A stretch of 20,515 nucleotides of DNA, taken from IMG/VR virus record IMGVR_UViG_3300042534_000228, positions 1 through 20,515 of that record; one strand, given 5' to 3'. Below the pieces are notes generated by a model that worked only from the letters and a program-made list of their open reading frames with translations, was not told the origin of the DNA and searched no databases. Of the stretch, positions 7,253 to 16,256 are shown piece after piece; the first letter of the stretch is position 1, and each line of letters starts with the position of its first letter. A program made the position numbers and the translations under genes. The stretch is from a virus.

Positions 7253-8553
7253 TATCTTTCTTCTACTATAAAATATGAATCTAGTTCTCCTGTTATGTTA
7301 TTTGTAGCAGCAACATTTGCAACTTGAAATTTAACGTAATCATTCTCGTCTAAAATAATTTCACTTATAACTGTAAAAAACGCTACATCTCTACCACCTT
7401 GTAAATTATTAACTACTCTTCTTGTTATTCTGTAATCTACAAAAGCACTTGCTGAATTATCCCAAACTACTATCTTAAAATCTAATTCATTACCAGATGT
7501 TGAAGCTAAAATAACTTCAGCAATTACTCTAAATTCTCTTGGTGAGTTTCCTAAATGTCTTAATTGACCATTTGCTGGGCTATCAAAGTGTACTAAATTA
7601 TTAGGAACGTAAGTACCCGCTAAATCAACAAAAACACCTAGTGTCGTTATAGTTGTTGCCGTTTCTGTACTTATATTCATTTTACCACCTACAAAAGTAT
7701 TTGCTATTCCGTTGTTGTTTGTCCAAGAACTCACCAAAGAGCCTTGTGTTATGTTTGGAATTATTGTTAAATCACCAGCATTAATAACTCCATTTCTACT
7801 AACAATGCACCCTTCTAATTGCAGCGTACTAGGATTTATAAAATTAGATGCTTGAAAATCAAAGAAAGCTACCGTAGTGTTTAAATCTATATTTTGATTA
7901 CTTCTAAATCTTGATGCCATTGTAAATCCTGTTCCTTCTTCATATAGTGCATAAGCTCCGTCTGTTAATCCCCTAACTATTGAAGTATCTATAAAAAAGC
8001 CACCTGACCAAACACCTGATAAAATCAAATTTGGAGTACCGCCAAATCTACCTGTTCCTGTTTCTAACCCTTGTCTGTAGTTATCAATTTCACCTAATGA
8101 AGTACAATTATTAAAATTTATTCTATCTATTTCAAATGCTTCATTCCCAGTATCACTTACAATATCTAAGACTTGTGACCCTACACCTGTAACTTCTATT
8201 TTAAAATCCTTCCAAAGAACATCACCAGAACCACCGACTGGAGAAGTAAACATAGTGTAAGCAGTAGAGGAAGAAGTTAATCCACTTATATTAAAATCAA
8301 ATCCTTTAATATTTATTCCTCCAGAGGGCACTTCAATAGATGTTGCACCCATATCTATAATTCCATCTAAAAAGTATTCTTTAGAACTATCAATAGAGCC
8401 AAAATCAGATGCCTGTTTTACTACTATTGTATTATCAAGTAATTTTGTGTATAATTCTGTAAAGTTGCTTTCTACTTTTGTAAGTGCATCACGTAACCCA
8501 TCGCCTGTACCATCGTTGTCTACCGTTCCTAAAACTAAATTTTGCTGTGCCAT
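7252..8553 (-). CDS. tail fibre / receptor-binding type virion protein, probable beta-helix
   Basis: This 433-residue protein opens with VLGTVDNDGTGDGLRDALTK followed by VESNFTELY. That pattern (GT..NDGTGD.LR.A..K...NF.ELY) marks the N-terminal virion-attachment segment of many tail fibres and spikes. The rest is a long run of short beta-strands rich in Asn, Gly, Ser and Thr (INIKGFDFNISGLTSS, FEIDRINFNNCTSLGE), consistent with a right-handed beta-helix, then a jelly-roll-like C-terminus (FRVIAEVILAS... DYVKFQVANV). No catalytic residues are evident. It starts 6 nt after the upstream tail gene. Receptor binding is inferred; a simple structural appendage is possible. Confidence 0.72.
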   Translation of the reverse strand: MAQQNLVLGTVDNDGTGDGLRDALTKVESNFTELYTKLLDNTIVVKQASDFGSIDSSKEYFLDGIIDMGATSIEVPSGGINIKGFDFNISGLTSSSTAYTMFTSPVGGSGDVLWKDFKIEVTGVGSQVLDIVSDTGNEAFEIDRINFNNCTSLGEIDNYRQGLETGTGRFGGTPNLILSGVWSGGFFIDTSIVRGLTDGAYALYEEGTGFTMASRFRSNQNIDLNTTVAFFDFQASNFINPSTLQLEGCIVSRNGVINAGDLTIIPNITQGSLVSSWTNNNGIANTFVGGKMNISTETATTITTLGVFVDLAGTYVPNNLVHFDSPANGQLRHLGNSPREFRVIAEVILASTSGNELDFKIVVWDNSASAFVDYRITRRVVNNLQGGRDVAFFTVISEIILDENDYVKFQVANVAATNNITGELDSYFIVEER

Positions 8554-8559
8554 ATCTTT

Positions 8560-10866
8560 TTAATTTGTATCTGATGTTAGTATATTATTATCTGCTGTGA
8601 TATTATTATTGTCTGCTGTTACTCTTTTAAATGTTTGTGTTAATGTTAATGTGAACGCTTGCAATGTATCTGTATTAGTTACAACTACTTGCATAGTTCT
8701 ATCGTACCATAAAATAGATTCATCAAAAGTAAATATCAAATTACTTACAAAATCAGTTATAGTTACCCATCCAGTGCCATCACCTGTATCTGTTTTAACC
8801 GCTGTATAATTATTTAAATTAAGAACATAAGTCGTCGCTGCTTGTGCTGTATAATTTACCGTTATAGATGTTGCAGTAGGACTAAATCCTTGTATAGTAT
8901 TATCAAATGAATTAATTAGATTAAACTCTACATGTCCGTTTAATAAGTTTAAGTTATAGTTATCTATTCTATAATAGTTTTCCTTTATTTGTATTAAATC
9001 GTTCAATGATAGCGATGTTAATATTCTTAGTGGAACTATTGCTTTATATTTAAAGTTTCTACGCTTCACATTGTAGATTGAATCAAGATAAGTCTTATGA
9101 TAAACGGTATAAAGCGACTGATTTAATTCTCTACCATCCCAAGTTGAAAATTCTCTATCGAAAATCAATGAAGTTGAATCAGTTTCTAGTACTATTGAAT
9201 GGCTAGGCGTGTTAATTGTGCTATTTAACTCTTGTTTAACGCCTGTATCTGTGATAAAACCAATGCTTTTTGTCGCTAAAGTGTTAATAACTCTGTAAAA
9301 TATGTGTGGTTTAGGGTTTACTGCTGCTAATGTTTCGTCTATTGCTGCACCATATTGTAATTCTATATAGTTATTGTCATTCAAATCTAGTAATCTCTCG
9401 TAAATAATCTGCTCAAATGGTAGTTCAAACTCTAAACTTTCACCATCTAACAAGTTTCCAGTATCATCTTTTATTAAAACCTCTGAATCACCGTAAGCAA
9501 CACGTGTATCTTCTTCAAATTGTTTGTTTAATATCGTTGTAGGTTCTTGAAATTTAAAATTTATTTCGTTTAATATATCCCCACGTGCTATTTCTACCTC
9601 TGAATAATCCACATACTTTGTTAAATCAAACAATTGCCCTTCAGCATAGTAATTATCTAGTGTGTTTATATAGTAATTAGTGTTTGATGTTGGTACAACA
9701 ACCAATTTAAACATATTAAACAAACCTTTTAAAAAGTCTATTATCTTTATTTTAGGTAAATTATTAATAAATAAGAAATTACTTTCTAAAGTATTCACTG
9801 CTGCATTTGATGTATATGTACCCACAAATGAATGGTCAACACTATACCCAGCCGTATATGAAAACTCAGCACTACTACCAACCTCATAATACACTTCGTT
9901 ATCCTCACCTCCTGCGGGGTCAACGTCTCTAAAAAATTTAGTCCCTTTAAAATTATTTTCAAATTGTATTTCCCCGTTGTTGTATTTTCTAAAAATATAT
10001 TCTGTATTCTCATAACCAGCTTCTGGTATAATTGTACAGGTCAAAGTATATGTTCCAGCAGAAGGATACAAACCTTTGTTTGTTGTTAAATTCATGTAAG
10101 GGTCATTGGTAGTTGTGAAATCAAGAACTTGCCAATTAAACAATACTTCACTTGTATTATTAGCCCATAAATATAACGGGGCGAAATCAGAAGTACCAAA
10201 GAAGTCACGACTGAAAGTGATTCCGTATGCAACCTCAATAGCTTCAATTATTCTAATAAGTTTTATTGATGGTCTTAAATCATTCCATACAATACCCGTA
10301 TTAACACCACCACCCCATGCTATATTAGCAATCGTTGCTTCTTGTGTGTTATCTGTAACGTCAGCGTTATAAATATATCGTTTCTTTACTATTGGCGTGT
10401 AAACATAGTCAGCATTCACATTACTATCAATTAACCCAGCCTTAACGGTTGTAGAGTTATACGCATGATCGTAAGACGTGAAATCTAAATCTGTTAATTC
10501 ATCTTTTTTTAATAAGTCTTTTAATGATACCAAACGACCCCAAAAATTTAGAGTATATGAGCTAGGCTTATTGTTTTTTAAAGCAACTTTATTTAATCTA
10601 AACTTGCCGTATTTAAAAGGTATGCCATCGAGTTCAATAGATCCTGATTGTTTAATACGTGCGTCAAATCCATCGTCTATATTAGCATCGTAGTAATGCT
10701 TGAAAATCGCATTATTGTTATCACTCGCAGGAACGGTAAAACTCTTAGTATATTCGGTGGTGTTCTTTGTAATATCAGAAACATCAGCAATAGATGAATT
10801 TAAATTAATATCTTCATCACCAAATAAATCTAGTTTGTCAGTGCCTATATATAAATTAATTATCAT
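8560..10866 (-). CDS. large distal tail / baseplate-hub-like protein
   Basis: At 768 residues this is the largest protein in the window. It starts MIINLYIGTDKLDLFGDED, continues with ITKNTTEYTKSFTVPASDNN and then FKYGKFRLNKVALKNNKPS. These are patterns of a widespread Bacteroidota phage protein lying downstream of head-tail genes and taken to be a distal tail or tail-tip component. The C-terminal quarter (about 660-745) has beta-sandwich character (TSITVNYTAQAATTYVLNL), possibly Ig-like, and the end carries a short repeated TADNNNI/TADNNIL element. Its start overlaps the preceding stop by 4 nt (ATGA). The assignment as tail protein is fairly safe; the exact place in the tip is not known. Confidence 0.7.
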   Translation of the reverse strand: MIINLYIGTDKLDLFGDEDINLNSSIADVSDITKNTTEYTKSFTVPASDNNNAIFKHYYDANIDDGFDARIKQSGSIELDGIPFKYGKFRLNKVALKNNKPSSYTLNFWGRLVSLKDLLKKDELTDLDFTSYDHAYNSTTVKAGLIDSNVNADYVYTPIVKKRYIYNADVTDNTQEATIANIAWGGGVNTGIVWNDLRPSIKLIRIIEAIEVAYGITFSRDFFGTSDFAPLYLWANNTSEVLFNWQVLDFTTTNDPYMNLTTNKGLYPSAGTYTLTCTIIPEAGYENTEYIFRKYNNGEIQFENNFKGTKFFRDVDPAGGEDNEVYYEVGSSAEFSYTAGYSVDHSFVGTYTSNAAVNTLESNFLFINNLPKIKIIDFLKGLFNMFKLVVVPTSNTNYYINTLDNYYAEGQLFDLTKYVDYSEVEIARGDILNEINFKFQEPTTILNKQFEEDTRVAYGDSEVLIKDDTGNLLDGESLEFELPFEQIIYERLLDLNDNNYIELQYGAAIDETLAAVNPKPHIFYRVINTLATKSIGFITDTGVKQELNSTINTPSHSIVLETDSTSLIFDREFSTWDGRELNQSLYTVYHKTYLDSIYNVKRRNFKYKAIVPLRILTSLSLNDLIQIKENYYRIDNYNLNLLNGHVEFNLINSFDNTIQGFSPTATSITVNYTAQAATTYVLNLNNYTAVKTDTGDGTGWVTITDFVSNLIFTFDESILWYDRTMQVVVTNTDTLQAFTLTLTQTFKRVTADNNNITADNNILTSDTN

Positions 10867-11939
10867 ATATTATTAATTTCATTGTACGCAAAATCAAACG
10901 CTATCTCGTAATTTATTAACCTGTCTTTTTGGCGTGTTTTATATTCCAAAGATGTACTATTTATATTCAATGGTATAAATGTGTTATCAACTAATCTATA
11001 CACCTTATCAGATAATAATAACTGTTTAAATGTTTCGTTTAATGCTTCGTCTACAAAACCGCTATTAACTTTGAATTTAGATTTACCATTTATATTATAC
11101 TTTACAAATTGATGGAAGCCTAACGATGGTTGACCCCTATCGCTCTCATACTGTTCACTTGATATTGATATATCTTCAGTTAGTGATTTGAAAAATGTAA
11201 TACTTTGTTGTGTGCCTTCCTTATTGCAAAAGTGAATATCTATTGGCGTGTATCTACACTCATCTAATATGTAATACGTAAGCGTTACCCCATTGTGTAC
11301 AACCTCGAAATAAGTATCTGTCGTCGTTTCTGTGGCATCAATTAACATAGTAGATACTAACTCACTATTAGTGCCTGTACTATCGTTTAAATTAGGCGTA
11401 ATGGTGTAGTTAATTTGATTAGCTGGATATGAAATAACAGTAGTTGCAGTCGCTAATAAATTAGTTTGTAATGGTACAGCTATATAACTTGTACGTGATA
11501 CATTAAATTCAGTACCATACATCAGTATTTTGTTAGTTGGTGTTGCTATGTTCTCACCATCATTGCCATAACTATAACCACGTGTGAACATATTAACAAC
11601 ACCTAATTGTGGTGTAGATGCATCCGCTGGGTTAGTTGTTACATAAGTCACTTCTGTTTTTACCCATTGCTGGTTTACTGTGTCTAATAAACCCGTTGCT
11701 AGTGCTTTTACTGGTGTGAACGTTATAAAGTCATTTAGTATTTTAGCGATGTTTACTTTTGAATCGCCTGTTGATGTTGTTGGGTTATCTTTTGTTATAG
11801 CATAACTTGCAGTCGCTGGAAATGCTGATTGTAACCCACTCCATACATAAATTGATAGCGTGTATGATGTGCAGGTTAAAGCAGTTGCAGGACTAACAAA
11901 AGGTGTAGTAATATAATATGGGGATAGTGTCTTAATCAT
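10863..11939 (-). CDS. tail protein of unknown exact role
   Basis: This 358-residue protein is linked by ATGA overlaps on both sides to the gp10-like gene upstream and the large tail protein downstream. It begins MIKTLSPYYITTPFVSPA and has beta-rich strands (YTLSIYVWSGLQ), a LNDFITFTPV segment and a region with CRYTPIDIHFCNKEGTQQ. It ends in a helical part that includes RQKDRLINYEIAFDFAYN. Proteins with the same opening pattern accompany the distal tail gene in Flavobacterium phages and are virion components to my recollection. No signal peptide, membrane segment or enzyme motif is seen. Baseplate or tail-tip component is the likely role, from context. Confidence 0.62.
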   Translation of the reverse strand: MIKTLSPYYITTPFVSPATALTCTSYTLSIYVWSGLQSAFPATASYAITKDNPTTSTGDSKVNIAKILNDFITFTPVKALATGLLDTVNQQWVKTEVTYVTTNPADASTPQLGVVNMFTRGYSYGNDGENIATPTNKILMYGTEFNVSRTSYIAVPLQTNLLATATTVISYPANQINYTITPNLNDSTGTNSELVSTMLIDATETTTDTYFEVVHNGVTLTYYILDECRYTPIDIHFCNKEGTQQSITFFKSLTEDISISSEQYESDRGQPSLGFHQFVKYNINGKSKFKVNSGFVDEALNETFKQLLLSDKVYRLVDNTFIPLNINSTSLEYKTRQKDRLINYEIAFDFAYNEINNI

Positions 11940-12466
11940 TTCGTTACAAATTTTAAAAATTCATCGACTTCTAAGCCGTATGCTTTTGTTAGTTCTTCTG
12001 GTAATTTTTTAAACTCTTTACTAAACGGGTTCGTAAAAAAGTTAGTAGTTTCTAAACCCGTATGGAATACAGAATTAGCAATAGCTAACTGTAAACTTTT
12101 ACGACTTGTAAACTGCCCTTTTGCGTTACGTGGTGCAATTCCTTTTCTTACACTCCACTCACTAAATACTGATGCAGGCGGTTTTTTGCTTTTATATTTG
12201 AAAGGTGATTTACCAGATACCCTTTTCTTTTTCCATTTACTCCCATCTGCTTTAGTACCACCAACACCCTTAACACCCTTATCAATAAAATCTAAATAAT
12301 CTTCTGAATATATTGCTAACTCAAAACTATTTTTACTTACTTTTAATTTATAATCTAAACTTTTTGATAGTTTGCCAGACGCATTTTTCCCCTTGCTTTT
12401 TAGGTTGCGTTTAGCATCATCTATTACATCATAAGCAAAACTATCTAAAGCGTTCTTTACTGACAT
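11936..12466 (-). CDS. HK97 gp10-like head-tail joining / tail completion protein
   Basis: This 176-residue basic protein starts with a helix that continues into DDAKRNLKSKGKNASGKLSKSL. The pattern (helix, basic loop, 'SG.L..SL', then a KNSFELAIYSEDYLDFIDKG strand set) matches HK97 gp10 family neck proteins, with the usual SEDY..FIDKGVKG turn. It then carries Lys-rich segments (KWKKKRVSGK) and a C-terminal helix. It starts 1 nt after the pectate-lyase-like gene ends (TAA-A-ATG) and overlaps the next gene by 4 nt. The fold assignment is by sequence pattern; joining the tail tube to the head or capping it is the known role of the family. Confidence 0.7.
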   Translation of the reverse strand: MSVKNALDSFAYDVIDDAKRNLKSKGKNASGKLSKSLDYKLKVSKNSFELAIYSEDYLDFIDKGVKGVGGTKADGSKWKKKRVSGKSPFKYKSKKPPASVFSEWSVRKGIAPRNAKGQFTSRKSLQLAIANSVFHTGLETTNFFTNPFSKEFKKLPEELTKAYGLEVDEFLKFVTK

Positions 12467-12467
12467 T

Positions 12468-13910
12468 TTATATCTCTCTTTTATTCCTCTTACTAAACCT
12501 ATTTCTACCTTTTTGTAATTCTGTTAAAGTATGAGTTATATTACCTGATACTGCTCCATCTACACTGTTTAAAAATTCTTCCATCCAAGTATAATCGCTT
12601 GGAGCTAAGTCATTATGTACTGTTGTTGTATTAGTTACACCTCTATCGGTTAAAAATGCAGCAGGTATATGTTGATTTGTTCCATAATAACTTGTTCTAG
12701 TGTTATTTGGTAGTGTTGGTTGAACCCATGTTTTGTTATATGGGTCACGGCTTGTTGAAGTAACAACATCATTAATTCTTGTGGTGTCGTAACTGTCTAT
12801 ATATGTTCCATAAGTACCATCGGCATTTAAGTATTTATTAGCACCTGCATCAGCTAAAACATCTGTATATGCTTCAGATGCACTTTTAATTGTAAAACTT
12901 TGACCTCTTAACTCGTGCTGTGTTGTTGTAAAATAAGCACTATTTACAGGGGTTGAATTACCGTTAGGAAAAACAGTCCATAAATTTCTATCATCTAATT
13001 GAGGAGTTGTGTATAAAGCAGAATGATAATTATTTGCTGTATAAATAGAGGGTGCTGCTGGTGATTGTACCTGACCATCTGCTCCAACTGTTGATGTATA
13101 ACTACCTCGTCTTAAGTAATTACTTATGTAATTAACAGCTCCAAGTGAAGCACCATTCATATTAGTAGTTCTATATGCGTGGTTAAATATAATGTTGTTT
13201 ATAATATCTACTTGTAAATTCGCATTAAGGTTAGGTGTTCTATGTCCTTGATGTACAAATAAATTATTTAAAACAGATATATTGCCAACATCATAAGAGC
13301 TAGCATTTGAGTTTAAAATAATACCTGTCGCATTTTCTGAAAAAACACACCTACTTATAGTTTGATTTGTTAAATTTCCATAAGTAGCCTGCATACTAAT
13401 TGCTTGGTCATCATTAAAAGAAAAACTACAATGGTCTAATATTAAACCATTTGTACCCACAGAGATAAAACCGTTATGGGCATAAACATCAGCAACACCT
13501 GTATAACTACCATTTCTGAATCTTATGTATCTAAAAATAGCATTATTGCAGGGTTGATTTGCTCTACCATAACCACCACCTAATTGTATTGGTTTCCCGC
13601 TAATAGTAATGCCACCTTGTGGTGCTGTTTGTCCTGCTATCGTTACATCTGAATTTTCTAATATAAGTTCAAGTATTGATGTTAAATTAATAATTCCTGA
13701 AACATCAAAAACGATAATTCTAGGCACAGTCATTAATAAGGCTTCTCTTAAACTTCCTGTTCCGCTATCGTTTAGATTTGTTACATGAACAACTGTACCT
13801 CCTCTACCACCTGTAACATATGCTCCTGCTCCGTATGCTGATGGAAATGCTAATTGTTGCCCTATTATAAATGATGGGAGAAATAAAATTATATAAATTA
13901 ACTGTTTCAT
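12468..13910 (-). CDS. pectate-lyase-like polysaccharide lyase (PL1-like beta-helix) with signal peptide
   Basis: This 480-residue protein starts with a clear Sec signal peptide, MKQLIYIILFLPSFIIG, with likely cleavage before QQ at residue 18. The mature N-terminus matches bacterial pectate lyases: AFPSAYGAGAYVTGGRGG (21-38), VTNLNDSGTGSLREAL (43-58), VSGIINL (70-76) and TIAGQTAPQGGITISG (90-105). LDHCSFSFNDD at 158-168 and HRTPNL at 223-228 lie where PL1 enzymes have Ca2+-binding and catalytic residues; R224 is the candidate catalytic Arg. The C-terminus keeps the YTWMEEFLNSV element but lacks the usual Asp-rich loop before it and any visible secretion domain. It overlaps the upstream gene by 4 nt. 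It probably degrades host surface or algal polysaccharide; substrate and activity are inferred. Confidence 0.85.
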   Translation of the reverse strand: MKQLIYIILFLPSFIIGQQLAFPSAYGAGAYVTGGRGGTVVHVTNLNDSGTGSLREALLMTVPRIIVFDVSGIINLTSILELILENSDVTIAGQTAPQGGITISGKPIQLGGGYGRANQPCNNAIFRYIRFRNGSYTGVADVYAHNGFISVGTNGLILDHCSFSFNDDQAISMQATYGNLTNQTISRCVFSENATGIILNSNASSYDVGNISVLNNLFVHQGHRTPNLNANLQVDIINNIIFNHAYRTTNMNGASLGAVNYISNYLRRGSYTSTVGADGQVQSPAAPSIYTANNYHSALYTTPQLDDRNLWTVFPNGNSTPVNSAYFTTTQHELRGQSFTIKSASEAYTDVLADAGANKYLNADGTYGTYIDSYDTTRINDVVTSTSRDPYNKTWVQPTLPNNTRTSYYGTNQHIPAAFLTDRGVTNTTTVHNDLAPSDYTWMEEFLNSVDGAVSGNITHTLTELQKGRNRFSKRNKREI

Positions 13911-14401
13911 AATTGTGTTATAATTATATTGTCAATCGCTAAATAAGTTGCTGGCGCAGTAGTAGCACCCACTCTCATTCTTTGTGTTGCTGCATTTGTT
14001 GTGACTGTCATTGTTCTATAAACCCAAGTATTCAATCCTGTTCCATAACCATAAGAAGCTGATTTGGTTGTCGTAAAACCTTCCCAATTATAGCAGTGTA
14101 CATCCCAATTCCCTGTGTTGCAGTATCCGTACATTTCAATTGTATATGTTTGTCCACTTGCCAATGAGAAGCTATAAAAAGATTCAGAAGCAACACCTGA
14201 TGTTGTTACTGTGTGTTTTATCGAATAAGTTCCATTCTGTGCCGTTGGTACACTTGACACGCTTGATACTGTACAGTTTGTTGTTGAACCAACACCCGTT
14301 GCAGCATTTACCTCGCTATTTGGGTTTGCTGCGTTTGCTAACGTGTAAAAATTAGTTGGTGCTGTTGTGCCTTGTTTTAAAAATCCAAATTGTATAATCA
14401 T
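13907..14401 (-). CDS. beta-sandwich, carbohydrate-binding-module-like protein
   Basis: This 164-residue protein has no signal peptide (starts MIIQFGFLKQGTTAP). The core (about 45-164) runs through NGTYSIKHTV, SFSLASGQTYTIEMYGY, GLNTWVYRTMTV and APATYLAIDNIIITQL. This is the pattern of jelly-roll carbohydrate-binding modules such as CBM4/9, including the closing 'a.yl.iDni.i' strand. Aromatic residues in YGYCNTGNWDVHCYNWEGF could form a sugar-binding platform. Its stop overlaps the ATG of the pectate-lyase-like gene by 4 nt and it starts 1 nt after the repeat-rich fibre gene. It may be a detached adhesion domain of that fibre or a partner of the lyase. Function is inferred. Confidence 0.62.
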   Translation of the reverse strand: MIIQFGFLKQGTTAPTNFYTLANAANPNSEVNAATGVGSTTNCTVSSVSSVPTAQNGTYSIKHTVTTSGVASESFYSFSLASGQTYTIEMYGYCNTGNWDVHCYNWEGFTTTKSASYGYGTGLNTWVYRTMTVTTNAATQRMRVGATTAPATYLAIDNIIITQL

Positions 14402-14402
14402 A

Positions 14403-16250
14403 TTAACTAAAGTTTAAAGCATCTACACAGAAATAGCTTGTGCCATCCCAATACAATGTTATAATATCCGTTCCTGTTGTCAATGTTGTTGTCAATGTTG
14501 GAGCAACGCCACCCGCCCATTTAACACTCGCAGGAAATGTTGCTGTTCTACTTCCTACTGAATCTTGTACTAATTTTAAAATAAATGTACCCGCTTGCAA
14601 TGGTGCTGTAAAAGTAAATGTTTCATTGAACGCTCCGAATTGGAAATTAAACATATTACCTAACTGCCAATCAATAGTAGTAGCACCATCACCTGTTGCT
14701 GATTGTGCTGTTTGCCCTATTAAATTTTGTGGTGGGTTTAAATACTCCCATGTATTAGCTGCTGTTTTACGTATAGTTATAACATCTTCTAAATTATATG
14801 TTTGCCTTGTTGTAATACCTGAACCACTTACAATTACATTTCCTGCTGCACTTCGTTTATATTGAAGTAATGTGCCAATATCAAAAGCACTACCGTCTGC
14901 TGTAATTTGTGCTGCATCTGATAAAATAGTAATAGTCACATCACTTGTAGCTGTGGAATTATTCATACCATCAGCATCAGTAAGTGCTGAATCTCTTGAT
15001 ACCGTAATAGTAGATGAATCTGTAAGTAAACCTGATTGTAAAGCTACAATTTCATCCCACTTAGCAGTTGTTAATAGCCCAGCCGTACTTACCGTAGCAG
15101 CAGGAATAATAACATCATCAACACCGCCATCAGATGTAATACCTACTGTATTAACACCAACCGTTCCAATACTTAATGTTGTTGATACGTTTGATACTAA
15201 ACCACTATATATAGTATTAACTGCGTTGTCGCCTGTGTTAGTTCCAGAAGTATTAGTAAGCCTTGTACTTGATGTACTATCAAATGAAATTTTAGAAGTG
15301 TTTGCTGCAACCGATGTGTTGTTTGATACTTCTGTATCAAAATCTGTTATTTCACTTGCTGTATGTGTGTGTGCTGTCGGTGCATCACCTATATACATAA
15401 CATTACCATCACTAATAACGCCATCTAACTGTGCCTTTGTGGTTGCAGCAAATTGTGATAATGGATTAGCAACTAAAGCGTCTCCTGTTCCACCACCTGC
15501 ATATTGTGGTATGTTTAAAGTTGAACCAACTAATGTAGCAGCCCCGCTTGTTCCTGTTGTGGTTAGTGATATGTTATCTTGTTTAGAACCTGCTAAACCA
15601 CTATACAAAGTATTAGCCGCATTGTTATCAGAGTTATCAGTTCCAACAGGATCAAAATCTACACCTGTAACAGGAATTGTTTGGTCTCCTGTATTTGTTC
15701 CACTTGTGTTTGCTAATCGTGTAGAAGCTGTGCTATCAAATGAAACTTTAGCAGTATTAGAAACAATTTCAGCCCATTTACTTGTGGGTAATACGCCTGC
15801 TGCTGAAATAGTTGCCGATGGTATAATAACATCGTTAGCACTTCCATCTGAAGTGATACCAACCGTTGTTGTATTTACTGTTCCAACACTTAAAGCAGTA
15901 GAAACATTAGATACTTTAGCGTTGTTAGTTACAATGTTTGTTGCTTGTGTTGGTGTTATTCCAACTTTAGCAGTATTTAAACCCACAGCAGTAGCGTCTG
16001 TATAACTAATCTTAGCGTTGTTTGCTGTAATATTACTAGCTTGTGTCGGTGTAATACCAACTTTCGCTGTATTTAAAGCAACCGCTGCTGAATCAGTATA
16101 ACTTGTTTTAGCTGTGTTAGCATCTATCAAAGATTGTTTATCAACTAAATCATCTGCTATCGCTACTAAATTAGTTCCTACTCTTGTGGCTGTATTTGCA
16201 TTAGCTATCGTTTCATTCTTAATTACTAAAGCATCCGTTTTTATACTCAT
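14403..16250 (-). CDS. repeat-rich tail fibre protein
   Basis: This 615-residue Ser/Thr/Asn/Ala-rich protein is an elongated fibre. Residues 50-81 and 82-113 are tandem 32-residue repeats (SYTD.AAVALNTAKVG then ITPTQASNI). A larger block recurs: residues 113-163 match 352-402 (VSNVST.LS.GTV through KW.EIV). SFDSTASTRLANTSGTNTGD (170-189) also recurs at about 322-341. The centre has fibre hallmarks (AHTHTASEITDFDTEVSNN). The C-terminus (about 505-615) is a beta-rich domain with ATGDGATTIDWQLGNMF and RTATFPASVKWAGG. The modular, duplicated build is typical of trimeric fibres that evolve by repeat exchange. No chaperone gene is recognised next to it. It starts 6 nt after the tail-terminator-like gene. 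Confidence 0.78.
   Translation of the reverse strand: MSIKTDALVIKNETIANANTATRVGTNLVAIADDLVDKQSLIDANTAKTSYTDSAAVALNTAKVGITPTQASNITANNAKISYTDATAVGLNTAKVGITPTQATNIVTNNAKVSNVSTALSVGTVNTTTVGITSDGSANDVIIPSATISAAGVLPTSKWAEIVSNTAKVSFDSTASTRLANTSGTNTGDQTIPVTGVDFDPVGTDNSDNNAANTLYSGLAGSKQDNISLTTTGTSGAATLVGSTLNIPQYAGGGTGDALVANPLSQFAATTKAQLDGVISDGNVMYIGDAPTAHTHTASEITDFDTEVSNNTSVAANTSKISFDSTSSTRLTNTSGTNTGDNAVNTIYSGLVSNVSTTLSIGTVGVNTVGITSDGGVDDVIIPAATVSTAGLLTTAKWDEIVALQSGLLTDSSTITVSRDSALTDADGMNNSTATSDVTITILSDAAQITADGSAFDIGTLLQYKRSAAGNVIVSGSGITTRQTYNLEDVITIRKTAANTWEYLNPPQNLIGQTAQSATGDGATTIDWQLGNMFNFQFGAFNETFTFTAPLQAGTFILKLVQDSVGSRTATFPASVKWAGGVAPTLTTTLTTGTDIITLYWDGTSYFCVDALNFS
15912..16103 (-). repeat. tandem 96-bp coding repeat in the tail fibre gene
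   Basis: Two in-frame units, 16008-16103 and 15912-16007, each encode 32 residues (SYTD..AV.LNTAKVGITPTQ and onward). The copies differ mainly at synonymous or conservative positions, so the duplication is not recent. Confidence 0.75.
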
Positions 16251-16256
16251 TATATT

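Noticed and set aside
14440-14865. 141-residue plus-strand ORF opposite the same fibre gene
   Set aside because: Antisense shadow of the C-terminal fibre domain; no recognisable motif and no leader or promoter.
14872-16005. 377-residue plus-strand ORF opposite the tail fibre gene
   Set aside because: It is a shadow of the low-complexity, repeat-rich fibre gene; its composition is Val/Ser/Pro-rich without domain pattern, and the minus strand has clear fibre motifs and operon spacing.
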